Assembly (NCBI GenBank): GCA_021780535.1
Contig: JAJXYN010000009.1
Span: forward strand, 349,882-413,881
Source of the DNA: a bacterium
GTDB taxonomy: Bacteria; Patescibacteria; ABY1; JAGPKW01
DNA length: 64,000 bases
Reading direction: 5' to 3'
The notes below the pieces were generated by a model that saw only the letters and a list, made by a program, of their open reading frames with translations, had not been told where the DNA came from and ran no database searches. This document shows positions 24,634-32,902 of the stretch, one piece after another (positions within the stretch are counted from its first letter, which is position 1; each line of letters opens with the position of its first letter). A program made the position numbers and the translations under genes.

Positions 24634-24660
24634 TTAGTTATATATATGTACTATAACTTT
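24634..24660. repeat. 27-bp palindromic repeat, copy 3
   Basis: Same as copies 1 and 2 except for TTAG instead of AAAG at its first bases. Start-to-start distance from copy 2 is 33 bases, about three helical turns. Confidence 0.85.
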
Positions 24661-24779
24661 TCACATACTAAGTAAAGCATACCACGCGAAACATAAAACA
24701 ATAAACTAGAAATAATTCAGATTAATTAATTTATAAAATAATAAATAGGTGATTATTAACCCCCAATAATAGACGTGGC

Positions 24780-24808
24780 TTGCTTTTTTTAAATATTTGA
24801 TATATAAT
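24780..24808 (+). promoter_or_regulatory. infB promoter
   Basis: TTGCTT (24780-24785), 17-base spacer, TATAAT (24803-24808), giving a leader of about 45 bases before the ATG at 24862. Confidence 0.65.
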
Positions 24809-24861
24809 CAAAAATACAAAAATGACTAACATTTCTACAAAATAAATTAAAAAAATACTTC

Positions 24862-26904
24862 ATGGCTATAAGCGTTTCAGAAATAGCAAGAAAATTAAAA
24901 ATTACAAATCTTGAACTTATAGAGAAAGCAGAATCTCTTGGTTTTGATATTGGAAAAAAAGCTATAAAAATAAATGAAAATACTGCAAATCAAATTATTG
25001 AAAAAATAAGAGATTTTGAAAAAGGAAAAAAGGGAAGAGAGAGAATGGATAAATTAAAAGAAACTTTTTTAAAATCTGAGAATAAAAAAGTAAATAAGGA
25101 CGAGATTGTTGAAGAAAAAGTTGTTGCTATTGATAAAACTATTATTGTCCATGAATTTGCTAAAAAACTTAATTTACCCGTTACAAAGGTTATTTCTTGT
25201 CTTATAAATAATGGTATAATGGCTAACTTAAATCAAACTATTGATTTTGAGATTGCTTCTATTATTTCTGAAGAACTTGGATATAGAGCTATATTACAAG
25301 AAGAGGGAATTGTTGAAACTGAAAATCAAGTTATTAAAAAAGAATTAAAAAATTTAATAAAAGAAAAAAACGCTGACATTAACTCTGATCTAACATATAG
25401 AGCTCCTGTTGTTGTTGTTATGGGTCATGTTGATCATGGTAAAACAAAATTACTTGATGCTATTAATAATACAAATAAAGTTGCTAAAGAGAGTGGTGGA
25501 ATAACTCAACACATTGGGGCTTTTCAGGTTACTAGAAATGGTAGGGATATAACTTTTATTGACACACCTGGACATGAAGCATTTCAAGCAATGAGAGCTA
25601 GAGGTGGAGAAGTTGCTGATGTTGCTATTTTGCTTGTTGCTGCTAACGAGGGTATTAAACAACAAACCATAGAAGCGATTAAAATTATTCAAGAAGAAAA
25701 ACTTCCATTTGTTGTTGCTATAAACAAAATAGACTTACCGGATGCAAATATTGATAAGGTTAAATCTGACTTATCTGAATTGAATCTTGTCCCAGAAGAA
25801 TGGGGTGGAGACACTATATGTGCTCCTGTTTCTGCTGTTAAAAAAGAGGGGATAGACGAATTACTTGATCTTGTTTTACTTGCTGTTGATATTAATAAAG
25901 ATAAGCTTCTTGCTAATAAAAATATACCCGGAATGGGGACTGTTATAGAATCTAGAATTGATAGAAACGAAGGAATAAAAGTTTCTGTTATTTTGCAAAC
26001 TGGAAGGCTTGAAAAAGGTGATGATATTATTATTAATGGCGCTAATGGCAGAGTAAAAGCTATTAGAAACGATAAGGGCGTGCTACTTTCTGAAGCTCTC
26101 CCTGGTGATGCTGTAGAAATATTGGGTATTAAAAATTTACCTAATATTGGCGATATTATACAAGTTATAAATAATAAAAAAGAATTTAAAAGAAAGATTA
26201 AGGAATATTCAAATATTAAATCTTCTCAGAATAGTAAAATTGCTATTGTTCAAAAAACAAAAAAAATAGAAGGTTCTGCAAATATAAATATTATTATTAA
26301 ATCCGACTTTACTGGATCATCAGAAGCTTTAAATTATTCTATTTCTAAAATATCATCAGAAAATGCTGACATTTCTATTAATATACTAAGAAATGACATA
26401 GGTAATATTAATGAAGGTGATATATTTTTAGCCGAGCAAACCAATTCTGTTGTTCTTGGTTTTAATGTTGTCATGGGACCTCTTGCATCTATGCTTGCTA
26501 GAGAGAAAAAAATAAAAATAAAAAATTCTAAGACTATATATGAACTTATTGATTATGTTTATGATGAGGCTGAAAAAATAATTCCAGCTGAGAATAGGGT
26601 TGATGTTTTTGCAAGAGCCAAAATACTTAAAATTTTTGCAAACTCAAAAAAGAACAAAATTATTGGTTGTGCTATATTAGAAGGGGAAATAAAAACTAAT
26701 GATCAATTTTGTATTAAAGAAAAAGAAAATATTATTGCTACTGGATTTGTTGAGAAATTAAAAATAGAAAAAAATGAAGTAAACAAAGTTGTTCCAGGAA
26801 ATGAGTGTGGTATGTCTATTGTAACAAATTATGAAATACAAGAAGGGGAAATAATAGAATTTTATAAAGAATCTCAAATAAAAAAGAAACTAAAAAGAAT
26901 ATAA
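24862..26904 (+). CDS. infB: Translation initiation factor IF-2
   Basis: A 680-residue IF-2, a compact form. N-terminal IF2_N-type domains occur at 1-55 (VSEIARKLKI) and about 90-150 (VHEFAKKLNLPVTKVISCLINNG). The GTPase domain starts near 178: GHVDHGKT (G1), DTPGHEAF (G3), NKID (G4). Domains II, III (NIIIKSDFTGSSEAL) and IV follow. It places initiator tRNA on the 30S subunit. It is followed within 2 bases by rbfA, a usual operon, but nusA, normally upstream, lies 20 kb away on the other strand. No Shine-Dalgarno sequence is visible before the ATG. Confidence 0.97.
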   Translation: MAISVSEIARKLKITNLELIEKAESLGFDIGKKAIKINENTANQIIEKIRDFEKGKKGRERMDKLKETFLKSENKKVNKDEIVEEKVVAIDKTIIVHEFAKKLNLPVTKVISCLINNGIMANLNQTIDFEIASIISEELGYRAILQEEGIVETENQVIKKELKNLIKEKNADINSDLTYRAPVVVVMGHVDHGKTKLLDAINNTNKVAKESGGITQHIGAFQVTRNGRDITFIDTPGHEAFQAMRARGGEVADVAILLVAANEGIKQQTIEAIKIIQEEKLPFVVAINKIDLPDANIDKVKSDLSELNLVPEEWGGDTICAPVSAVKKEGIDELLDLVLLAVDINKDKLLANKNIPGMGTVIESRIDRNEGIKVSVILQTGRLEKGDDIIINGANGRVKAIRNDKGVLLSEALPGDAVEILGIKNLPNIGDIIQVINNKKEFKRKIKEYSNIKSSQNSKIAIVQKTKKIEGSANINIIIKSDFTGSSEALNYSISKISSENADISINILRNDIGNINEGDIFLAEQTNSVVLGFNVVMGPLASMLAREKKIKIKNSKTIYELIDYVYDEAEKIIPAENRVDVFARAKILKIFANSKKNKIIGCAILEGEIKTNDQFCIKEKENIIATGFVEKLKIEKNEVNKVVPGNECGMSIVTNYEIQEGEIIEFYKESQIKKKLKRI

Positions 26905-26906
26905 AT

Positions 26907-27284
26907 ATGGTTAGACAAAATGCTGGATCTTTTAGAATGAAGCAAATTAACGAATTGATCATGAGATCTTTATCTTCTATTATTTTACAAACGGTAGATT
27001 TCCCAGATGGATTAATTTTTACTATTACAAAAGTTATAACAAGTAAGGACTTTGCCACATGTAAAATATTTTATATTTGCAATCCTGAAGAAAAACATGC
27101 TATTTTTGCTAATATTATTAAGAAAAATTTAAAAGAAATCCGAGAAGTGCTTGCTGATGAAATTGTTATAAGAAAAATGCCTTCGTTGAAATTTATTTTT
27201 GATGCAAAAGAAGCTGAGGCTCTTCATATGGATTTATTAATTGACGGTTTACATATTCCAAAAGAAGATAGAAGGGGGGAGTAA
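26907..27284 (+). CDS. rbfA: Ribosome-binding factor A
   Basis: A 125-residue RbfA. It has the KH-like fold with an N-terminal QMNELI-type helix (MKQINELIMRSLSSII), FTITKVITSKDFATCKIFY and a C-terminal PSLKFIFD strand followed by a helix. It matures the 30S subunit and helps 16S rRNA processing. It directly follows infB (2-base gap) and so is translated in the same operon. A later in-frame start (ATG 26937) is possible but the first ATG conserves the usual N-terminal RxxQ region. Confidence 0.93.
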   Translation: MVRQNAGSFRMKQINELIMRSLSSIILQTVDFPDGLIFTITKVITSKDFATCKIFYICNPEEKHAIFANIIKKNLKEIREVLADEIVIRKMPSLKFIFDAKEAEALHMDLLIDGLHIPKEDRRGE

Positions 27285-27335
27285 AAAACAATGTTTGAAA
27301 TTGTTTTTAAATTTTAAATTTTAAATTTTAAATTT

Positions 27336-27908
27336 ATGTTAATTCCTACAATTATTGATAAAACCCCTAATGGCGAAAGAGCTTATGATATTTATTCTAG
27401 ACTTCTTAAAAATAGGATTATTATAGTTGGCGAAGTAATAGACAATGACCTTGCAAATTCTGTTGTTGCTCAATTATTATTTTTGGATTCGGAAAATAGT
27501 GAAAAAGATATAAAGATATATATTAACTCTCCAGGTGGTTCTGTTGTTTCTGGTCTTGCTATTTATGATACTATGAGAATTATTAAGTCTCCTGTATCTA
27601 CTATTTGTATGGGACAAGCTGCTTCTATGGGTGCTTTTTTACTTGCCGGTGGAGATAAGGGTAAAAGATTTGCTTTGCCTAATTCTGAGATATTAATTCA
27701 TCAAGTTATGGGTGGGGCAGAAGGACAAGCTACTGATATCAAAATACATGCAGAAAATATTTTAAAAACAAAGGATAGATTAAATAAAATATTAGCAGAA
27801 AACACTGGACAAACTATTAAAAAAATCACAAACGACACAGAAAGAGATTATTATATGACAGCAGAAGAAGCTTTAGAATATGGGGTAATAGATGGGATTA
27901 TTAAATAA
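27336..27908 (+). CDS. clpP: ATP-dependent Clp protease proteolytic subunit
   Basis: A 190-residue ClpP. The catalytic triad is visible: Ser in GQAASMG (near residue 95), His in ILIHQVMGG (near 120) and Asp in NDTERDYYM (near 170). INSPGGSVVSGLAIYDTM marks the substrate-binding handle region. It forms the barrel protease that works with ClpX or ClpC, neither of which lies in this window. The region ahead contains repeated TTTTAAATTTTAAATT. It ends with a short terminator. Confidence 0.97.
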   Translation: MLIPTIIDKTPNGERAYDIYSRLLKNRIIIVGEVIDNDLANSVVAQLLFLDSENSEKDIKIYINSPGGSVVSGLAIYDTMRIIKSPVSTICMGQAASMGAFLLAGGDKGKRFALPNSEILIHQVMGGAEGQATDIKIHAENILKTKDRLNKILAENTGQTIKKITNDTERDYYMTAEEALEYGVIDGIIK

Positions 27909-27910
27909 TT

Positions 27911-27932
27911 AAACGGGCGAATCCGTTTTTTT
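27911..27932 (+). terminator. clpP terminator
   Basis: AACGG/CCGTT stem with a 6-base loop and a T7 tail, right after the clpP stop. Confidence 0.7.
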
Positions 27933-28103
27933 ATTTACAAAATGTCTTATTTTATGTAATATTATATTTGATTTTACTGCTTATGTCTTATTTAATTTAA
28001 TAACTTTAGGATGTTGAATTTGAATTATAATTTTATTTCCAATATTTGCAAAAAACTAAATAATATTGATCTTATTTTTAATTTAAATCTGACTTTGTCC
28101 TAA

Positions 28104-29636
28104 ATGAGGATTTTATATATGCTAGAATTTTTATTGACGGCTATTGGTCTTGCCGTTGGAGCTTTTCTAGGCTTTCTGTATAACAAAAAACAATCAGAAA
28201 ACAGCCTAGACTCAGCCGAACAAAAGTCCAAAAAGCTATTGGAGGATACCAAAAACAAATCTCAATCTATGATCTTTGAAGCACAGGAAAAATCTTTAAA
28301 GATTTTAAATGATGCTAAAAATGAAATATCCGAGGAAAAAAAATCTCTTAAAACAGAAAAAGAGAGTTTTCAAAAAAGAGAAATTATTTTTGACGAAAAA
28401 CTTCTTTCTCTTGAAGATAAACAATCTAAATTGGCTACAGAAAAAGAAAATTTAGAGAAAGAACGAATTAAAATCAATGAATTGGTTGATGAACAATCTA
28501 AAAAACTTCAAGAAATTGCCACTCTTACAAAAAACGAAGCAAGAGATTTGTTGATGAAAACTATAGAAAACGAATTTGCCCCTGATATTGCTAAAAAAAT
28601 TAGAGAGGTCCAAAAACTTGGCATAGAAGATTATGAAAAAGAGGCTAAAAAGATTTTAATGCTTGCTATGCAAAGATTTTCTATACCGCTTGCAAACGAT
28701 ATTACAACAACAAATATTCAAATACCAAACGACGAAATGAAGGGTAGAATTATCGGAAAAGAGGGAAGAAATATTAAAATTTTTGAACAAATTACTGGGG
28801 TTGAACTTATTGTTGATGATACTCCTGGTGTTATAACAATTTCTTCTTTTAATCCTATTAGAAGGCATATTGCTAAAAAAACATTAGACATGTTAATTGC
28901 TGATGGAAGAATCCAGCCAGCCAGAATAGAGGAGTTTGTTGAAAGAGCCAAAGAAGATCTTGCTCTTGATATCAAAAAGGCTGGAGAAGAGGCTGTTGCG
29001 GAAGTTGGTGTTGGTGGGCTTGATTCAAAATTGGTTCAAATTCTTGGAAGATTAAAATACAGAACTAGTTATGGTCAAAACATATTAAACCATTCTATTG
29101 AGGTTGCTATTATTTCTGGTCTTATAGCATCTGAAGTGGGTGCTGACGTTACTGTGGCTAGAAAAGGTGGACTTCTTCATGATATTGGTAAGGCTGTTGA
29201 TTTTGAAGTCCAAGGAACCCATCCTGAAATAGGTAAAAATATTGCTATTAAATTTGGGCTGCCTGATAGTATTGTTGCTCCCATTGCATATCATCATGAT
29301 GACATCCCACCAACACTTGAAGCTAGTATAGTTAAAGTAGCTGATGCCATATCTGGCTCTAGACCAGGCTCTAGAAAAGATAGTATAGAAAACTACGTCC
29401 AGAGATTAAACGATCTTGAGAATATTGCAACAAGAAACGATCACATATCCAAAGCGTATGCTATTTCTGCTGGAAGAGAGTTGAGAATCTTTGCAAATAG
29501 TGATCTTATGAGTGATTTGGATGCATTAAATCTCGCTAAAAAAATTGCGAACGATGTTGAGAATGAATTAAAATATCCTGGAGAAATTAAAATAACAATG
29601 ATAAGAGAAAAAAGAATTATTGAATATGCTAAATAA
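28104..29636 (+). CDS. rny: Ribonuclease Y
   Basis: A 510-residue RNase Y. It has an N-terminal transmembrane helix (residues about 7-25), a long coiled coil (about 30-190, rich in Glu/Lys), a KH domain (GRIIGKEGRNIKIFEQITGVE) and an HD phosphohydrolase domain (GGLLHDIGKAVDFE with catalytic HD; later AYHHDD). It is the membrane-bound endonuclease that starts mRNA decay. An ATG five codons in (28119) would place the membrane helix nearer the start. YmdB, which neighbours rny in many Firmicutes, lies one gene away here, after the M3 peptidase. Confidence 0.96.
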   Translation: MRILYMLEFLLTAIGLAVGAFLGFLYNKKQSENSLDSAEQKSKKLLEDTKNKSQSMIFEAQEKSLKILNDAKNEISEEKKSLKTEKESFQKREIIFDEKLLSLEDKQSKLATEKENLEKERIKINELVDEQSKKLQEIATLTKNEARDLLMKTIENEFAPDIAKKIREVQKLGIEDYEKEAKKILMLAMQRFSIPLANDITTTNIQIPNDEMKGRIIGKEGRNIKIFEQITGVELIVDDTPGVITISSFNPIRRHIAKKTLDMLIADGRIQPARIEEFVERAKEDLALDIKKAGEEAVAEVGVGGLDSKLVQILGRLKYRTSYGQNILNHSIEVAIISGLIASEVGADVTVARKGGLLHDIGKAVDFEVQGTHPEIGKNIAIKFGLPDSIVAPIAYHHDDIPPTLEASIVKVADAISGSRPGSRKDSIENYVQRLNDLENIATRNDHISKAYAISAGRELRIFANSDLMSDLDALNLAKKIANDVENELKYPGEIKITMIREKRIIEYAK

Positions 29637-29661
29637 AAAACGAGGCTTTGCTTCGTTTTTT
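29635..29661 (+). terminator. rny terminator
   Basis: AAAAAACGAGGC pairs with GCTTCGTTTTTT around a TTT loop, with a T-run, overlapping the rny stop codon. Confidence 0.85.
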
Positions 29662-29705
29662 TATTAGTGTTATATTTTATATATTATAGAAATAATTTTA
29701 AAATA

Positions 29706-31502
29706 ATGGCAAATAGTTATAAAACAGAATGGAATTTTTCTTTACTATATAATGACGAAAATGACCCAAAAATAGAATCTGATATAGCAGAAGTTTTAAA
29801 AAATTCTTATTTGTTTGTTGATAAATGGAAGAATAGAGAGGATTACTTGTGTAATGAAAATATATTAAAAGAAGCTCTTGATGAATATGAAAAATGGGCT
29901 CGTTTTTATGGATGTTGTTCATCTCAATCATATTATTTTTGGCTTAGACTCTCAGTTGATCAAAACAATGGAAATCTTAAAGCTAAATATAATAAAATTA
30001 ATGATATTTCTACTAAAATTAGAAATGATATTTCTTTTTTTGAATTAAATTTGTCAAAAATAAATAAAAATACTCAACAACTTTTTTTGAATAGCGAACT
30101 ATTAAATGATTACAAAAACTATTTAACAAATATTTTTAACAATGCGAAATATTGGCTATCTCTGAAAGAAGAAAACATAATAACATTAAAAAACAAAACG
30201 TCTTTTGAAAATTGGGCTAATTTAATGGATGAATTATTGTCAAAAGAAGAAAGAACTATTTTTACCGGAGAAATGTTTGAAAGTAAAAATTTTAGCTCTA
30301 TTATTGGAGAAATTACTAATAAAAATAAAAATATTAGAGATTCTGCATTTGAGGCTATTAATGATATTTTATTAAAAAATTCTCATATTGCTGAAATTGA
30401 ATTTAATTCTATTCTTGAAGATCATAGAATTAATAAAAAAATAAGAGGATTTGAAAGATTTGATTCTCAAAGACACCTTTCTGACAATATTAGTTCAAAT
30501 ATTGTTGATTCTCTTATTAACTCTGTTTCGTCTAATTTCAATATCTCTCGTGAATTTTATGAAATTAAGGCCAAGCTTTTTGGTGTAGAAAAACTTAAAT
30601 ACAATGAAAGATCTTTAGAATATGGACAAATTAACAAAAATTATAATTACAACGAATCCATAAATCTTATTAAAGAAACTTTTAAATCTATTGATTTTGA
30701 TTTTTATAATATTTTATTAGAACTTTTAGATGGACATATTGATGTTTTTCCAAAAAAAGGTAAGTCTGATGGGGCTTTTTGTGCCACTGGCTCTATAGAA
30801 AATCCTGTTTATATAATGTTAAACCATAGCAATAAACTTAATGATGTGTTAACTATTGCTCATGAGTGTGGACACGCAATAAATGACTACTTAATGATTA
30901 ACAAACAAAATTCTTTGAATTTTGGCAACTCTCTTGCTATTGCAGAGGTTGCTAGTACTTTTTTTGAGGATTTTGTTCTTGAAAAGATGCTAGAAAAAGC
31001 AGATGATGAATTAAGACTTACTATAATGATGATGAAATTAAATGGAGATATTTCTACCATTTTTAGACAAATTGCTTTTTATAAATTTGAATCTGAAATT
31101 CATCTTAATGCAAGCGAAAACGGATATTTATCCAAAAAAGATATTGGTTTTATATTTCAAAAACACATGAAAGATTATATGGGTGATTCTATAGATCATT
31201 CTTCTGGTACTGAAAATTGGTGGATTTATGTTAGTCATTTTAGAAATCCTTTTTATGTATATTCTTATGCTAGCGGGCTTCTCATCTCTAAAGCTATGCA
31301 AAATAATTTAAAAAAAGATACGAATTTTATCTTTAAAATTAAAAAATTTTTATCAGCAGGAACTTCCAAATCTCCCGAGGATATATTTTTAGATATGGGC
31401 ATTGATATATCTAATGAAAAATTTTGGATTGATGGAATTTCTGAAATTTCTAATTTATTGGAAAATACAAAAGAGTTAGCTAAAAAACTTGGTAAGATAT
31501 AA
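29706..31502 (+). CDS. M3-family oligoendopeptidase (PepF-like)
   Basis: A 598-residue zinc metallopeptidase of family M3. The active site is IAHECGHAIND (HExxH, near residue 380), followed about 27 residues later by EVASTFFEDF with the third zinc-ligand Glu. The upstream helical region matches oligoendopeptidase F (KYWLSLKEE, ERTIFTGE). It cuts short peptides in the cytoplasm. The GTG at 29667 gives 13 extra residues without family match, so I use ATG 29706 (MANSYKTEWNFSLLY, the normal start of the family). It is followed 3 bases later by ymdB, suggesting a shared transcript. Confidence 0.92.
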   Translation: MANSYKTEWNFSLLYNDENDPKIESDIAEVLKNSYLFVDKWKNREDYLCNENILKEALDEYEKWARFYGCCSSQSYYFWLRLSVDQNNGNLKAKYNKINDISTKIRNDISFFELNLSKINKNTQQLFLNSELLNDYKNYLTNIFNNAKYWLSLKEENIITLKNKTSFENWANLMDELLSKEERTIFTGEMFESKNFSSIIGEITNKNKNIRDSAFEAINDILLKNSHIAEIEFNSILEDHRINKKIRGFERFDSQRHLSDNISSNIVDSLINSVSSNFNISREFYEIKAKLFGVEKLKYNERSLEYGQINKNYNYNESINLIKETFKSIDFDFYNILLELLDGHIDVFPKKGKSDGAFCATGSIENPVYIMLNHSNKLNDVLTIAHECGHAINDYLMINKQNSLNFGNSLAIAEVASTFFEDFVLEKMLEKADDELRLTIMMMKLNGDISTIFRQIAFYKFESEIHLNASENGYLSKKDIGFIFQKHMKDYMGDSIDHSSGTENWWIYVSHFRNPFYVYSYASGLLISKAMQNNLKKDTNFIFKIKKFLSAGTSKSPEDIFLDMGIDISNEKFWIDGISEISNLLENTKELAKKLGKI

Positions 31503-31505
31503 TTT

Positions 31506-32312
31506 ATGAAAAATATAGAAAATATAAAATTTCTCTTTATTGGTGATATTGTTGCTAAATTTGGCAGAAAAACTATTATAAAAGTTCTACCTAAATTAAA
31601 AACTGATTTTAATATTACTTTTGTTTCTGCAAACTGTGAAAACATTGCTCATGGTAGTGGAGTCACAAAAGCATCTCTTGATGAAATATTATCTGCTGGT
31701 GTTGATTTTTGTACATCAGGAGATCATATTTTTAAAAATCCAACAAATCTTATTGAGGTTTTTGAAAATTATCCAGTTTTAAGACCAGCAAACTATCCAG
31801 ATGGTGTAATAGGAAATGGATATAAAATTATTAATATCAATGGATATAAAATTCTTTTTATTAATTTAATTGGTAGAGTTTTTATGAAAGGAGATTTTGA
31901 TTGTCCTTTTAGAAAATTTGATGCCATTTATGAAGAAAATAAAAGAAAAAAAATAAACTGTATTATTGTTGATTTTCATGCTGAAGCAACCAGCGAGAAA
32001 AAAGCTTTTTTTGAATATGTTAAAACACGGGCGAATATTGTTTTTGGAACACACACACATGTTGGAACTAGCGATTTAGAAAATATAAACAATAAAGCAT
32101 ATATAACAGACATTGGAATGGTTGGGGCAAAAAATTCTAGTCTTGGGGTGGATTTTAAAAACATAATCAACACTTTTCTTTATCAAACTCCGCAGAAACA
32201 TGAATTTCCAGAGGATGGAGAATATTTATTTAACTCTGTATTGGTTGAATATAACCCAGTTAAAAAAGAGGTTATTAAAGTTAATAGAATTGATAGAATA
32301 GGAACACTTTAA
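31506..32312 (+). CDS. ymdB: YmdB-family metallophosphoesterase
   Basis: A 268-residue YmdB-type calcineurin-like phosphoesterase. The metal-binding motifs are FIGDIVAKFGR, ANCENIAHG, GDHIFKNP, DFHAEATSEK and GTHTHVGT, all in the order of the YmdB (TIGR00282) family. In Bacillus it is a cyclic-nucleotide phosphodiesterase that affects RNA decay and biofilm decisions, and its gene often follows rny; here one peptidase gene stands between. Length and motif set are complete. Confidence 0.92.
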   Translation: MKNIENIKFLFIGDIVAKFGRKTIIKVLPKLKTDFNITFVSANCENIAHGSGVTKASLDEILSAGVDFCTSGDHIFKNPTNLIEVFENYPVLRPANYPDGVIGNGYKIININGYKILFINLIGRVFMKGDFDCPFRKFDAIYEENKRKKINCIIVDFHAEATSEKKAFFEYVKTRANIVFGTHTHVGTSDLENINNKAYITDIGMVGAKNSSLGVDFKNIINTFLYQTPQKHEFPEDGEYLFNSVLVEYNPVKKEVIKVNRIDRIGTL

Positions 32313-32426
32313 TAAAAAATAAAATAAAATTTATTAATTATATAAAAATTATTTTAGCTTCTTTTATTCTGCTATTATTACCAATTTTCTAATTTATACT
32401 ATACTAATTCATTTTTTCTATTTTTG

Positions 32427-32455
32427 TTGACAATTATTTTTTTTTCGTCTAATAT
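32427..32455 (+). promoter_or_regulatory. promoter of the HU gene
   Basis: TTGACA (32427-32432), 17-base spacer with a T-run, TAATAT (32450-32455), giving a leader of about 34 bases. Confidence 0.75.
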
Positions 32456-32495
32456 TAAGTAAATCTTAAATATTTAAAAAATAATTGAAACGAAA

Positions 32496-32780
32496 ATGAA
32501 TAAAGCTCAACTTTGTGAACTTTTATCAGAAAAATTCAAATTATCTAAAAAAGTTTCTGAAGATGTTATTGTTACAATTTTTGACACCTTTATTAATGAA
32601 TTAAAAAATAATAATAAAGTAAATGTTGTTGGTTTTGGTTCTTTTATATCAAAGAATAGACATGCTAGAAAAGGTGTTGACCCAAGAAAACCAGACACTA
32701 TTATCAATGTTCCAGAAACTCGTGTCGCTAAATTTAAAGCTGGTAAAAAACTAAAAGATGCTTTAAATGGTAGAATTTAG
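32496..32780 (+). CDS. HU-family DNA-binding protein
   Basis: A 94-residue HU/IHF protein. It has the N-terminal helical pair (MNKAQLCELLSEKF, VIVTIFDTFINEL), the GFGSF turn and the DNA-embracing arm with RKGVDPRKPDTIINVPETRVAKFKAGKKLKDAL, including the Pro that intercalates into DNA. It bends and compacts the chromosome. It has its own strong promoter and a terminator, so it is expressed alone. Ordinary length. Confidence 0.96.
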   Translation: MNKAQLCELLSEKFKLSKKVSEDVIVTIFDTFINELKNNNKVNVVGFGSFISKNRHARKGVDPRKPDTIINVPETRVAKFKAGKKLKDALNGRI

Positions 32781-32789
32781 GTTTATAAC

Positions 32790-32819
32790 AAAAACAACTT
32801 CTAAAATGGGGTTGTTTTT
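32790..32819 (+). terminator. HU gene terminator
   Basis: AAAAACAAC and GTTGTTTTT form a 9-bp stem with a 12-base loop. It is nested inside a wider repeat of TTATAACAAAAAC (32783) and its complement (about 32845-32860), so two alternative hairpins can form. Confidence 0.75.
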
Positions 32820-32902
32820 AGTTTTAAACATGTTTTAAAAAAGGGGTTTTTGTTATAAAATAGTAAAAGATATTGTGTTTCTTAATTATTAATAAAAAAC
32901 GA

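Larger units (their letters stand above)
24090..24861. other. AT-rich repeat region upstream of infB, origin candidate
   Basis: About 770 bases without a real gene, between the minus-strand block and the plus-strand block. It holds three nearly identical 27-base palindromes (24376-24402, 24601-24627, 24634-24660) and two degenerate ones, three parS-like sites (24460, 24534, 24678) and the infB promoter. It contains long A+T-only runs. It may be part of the replication origin; this is inference from the orientation switch and repeats. Confidence 0.45.
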
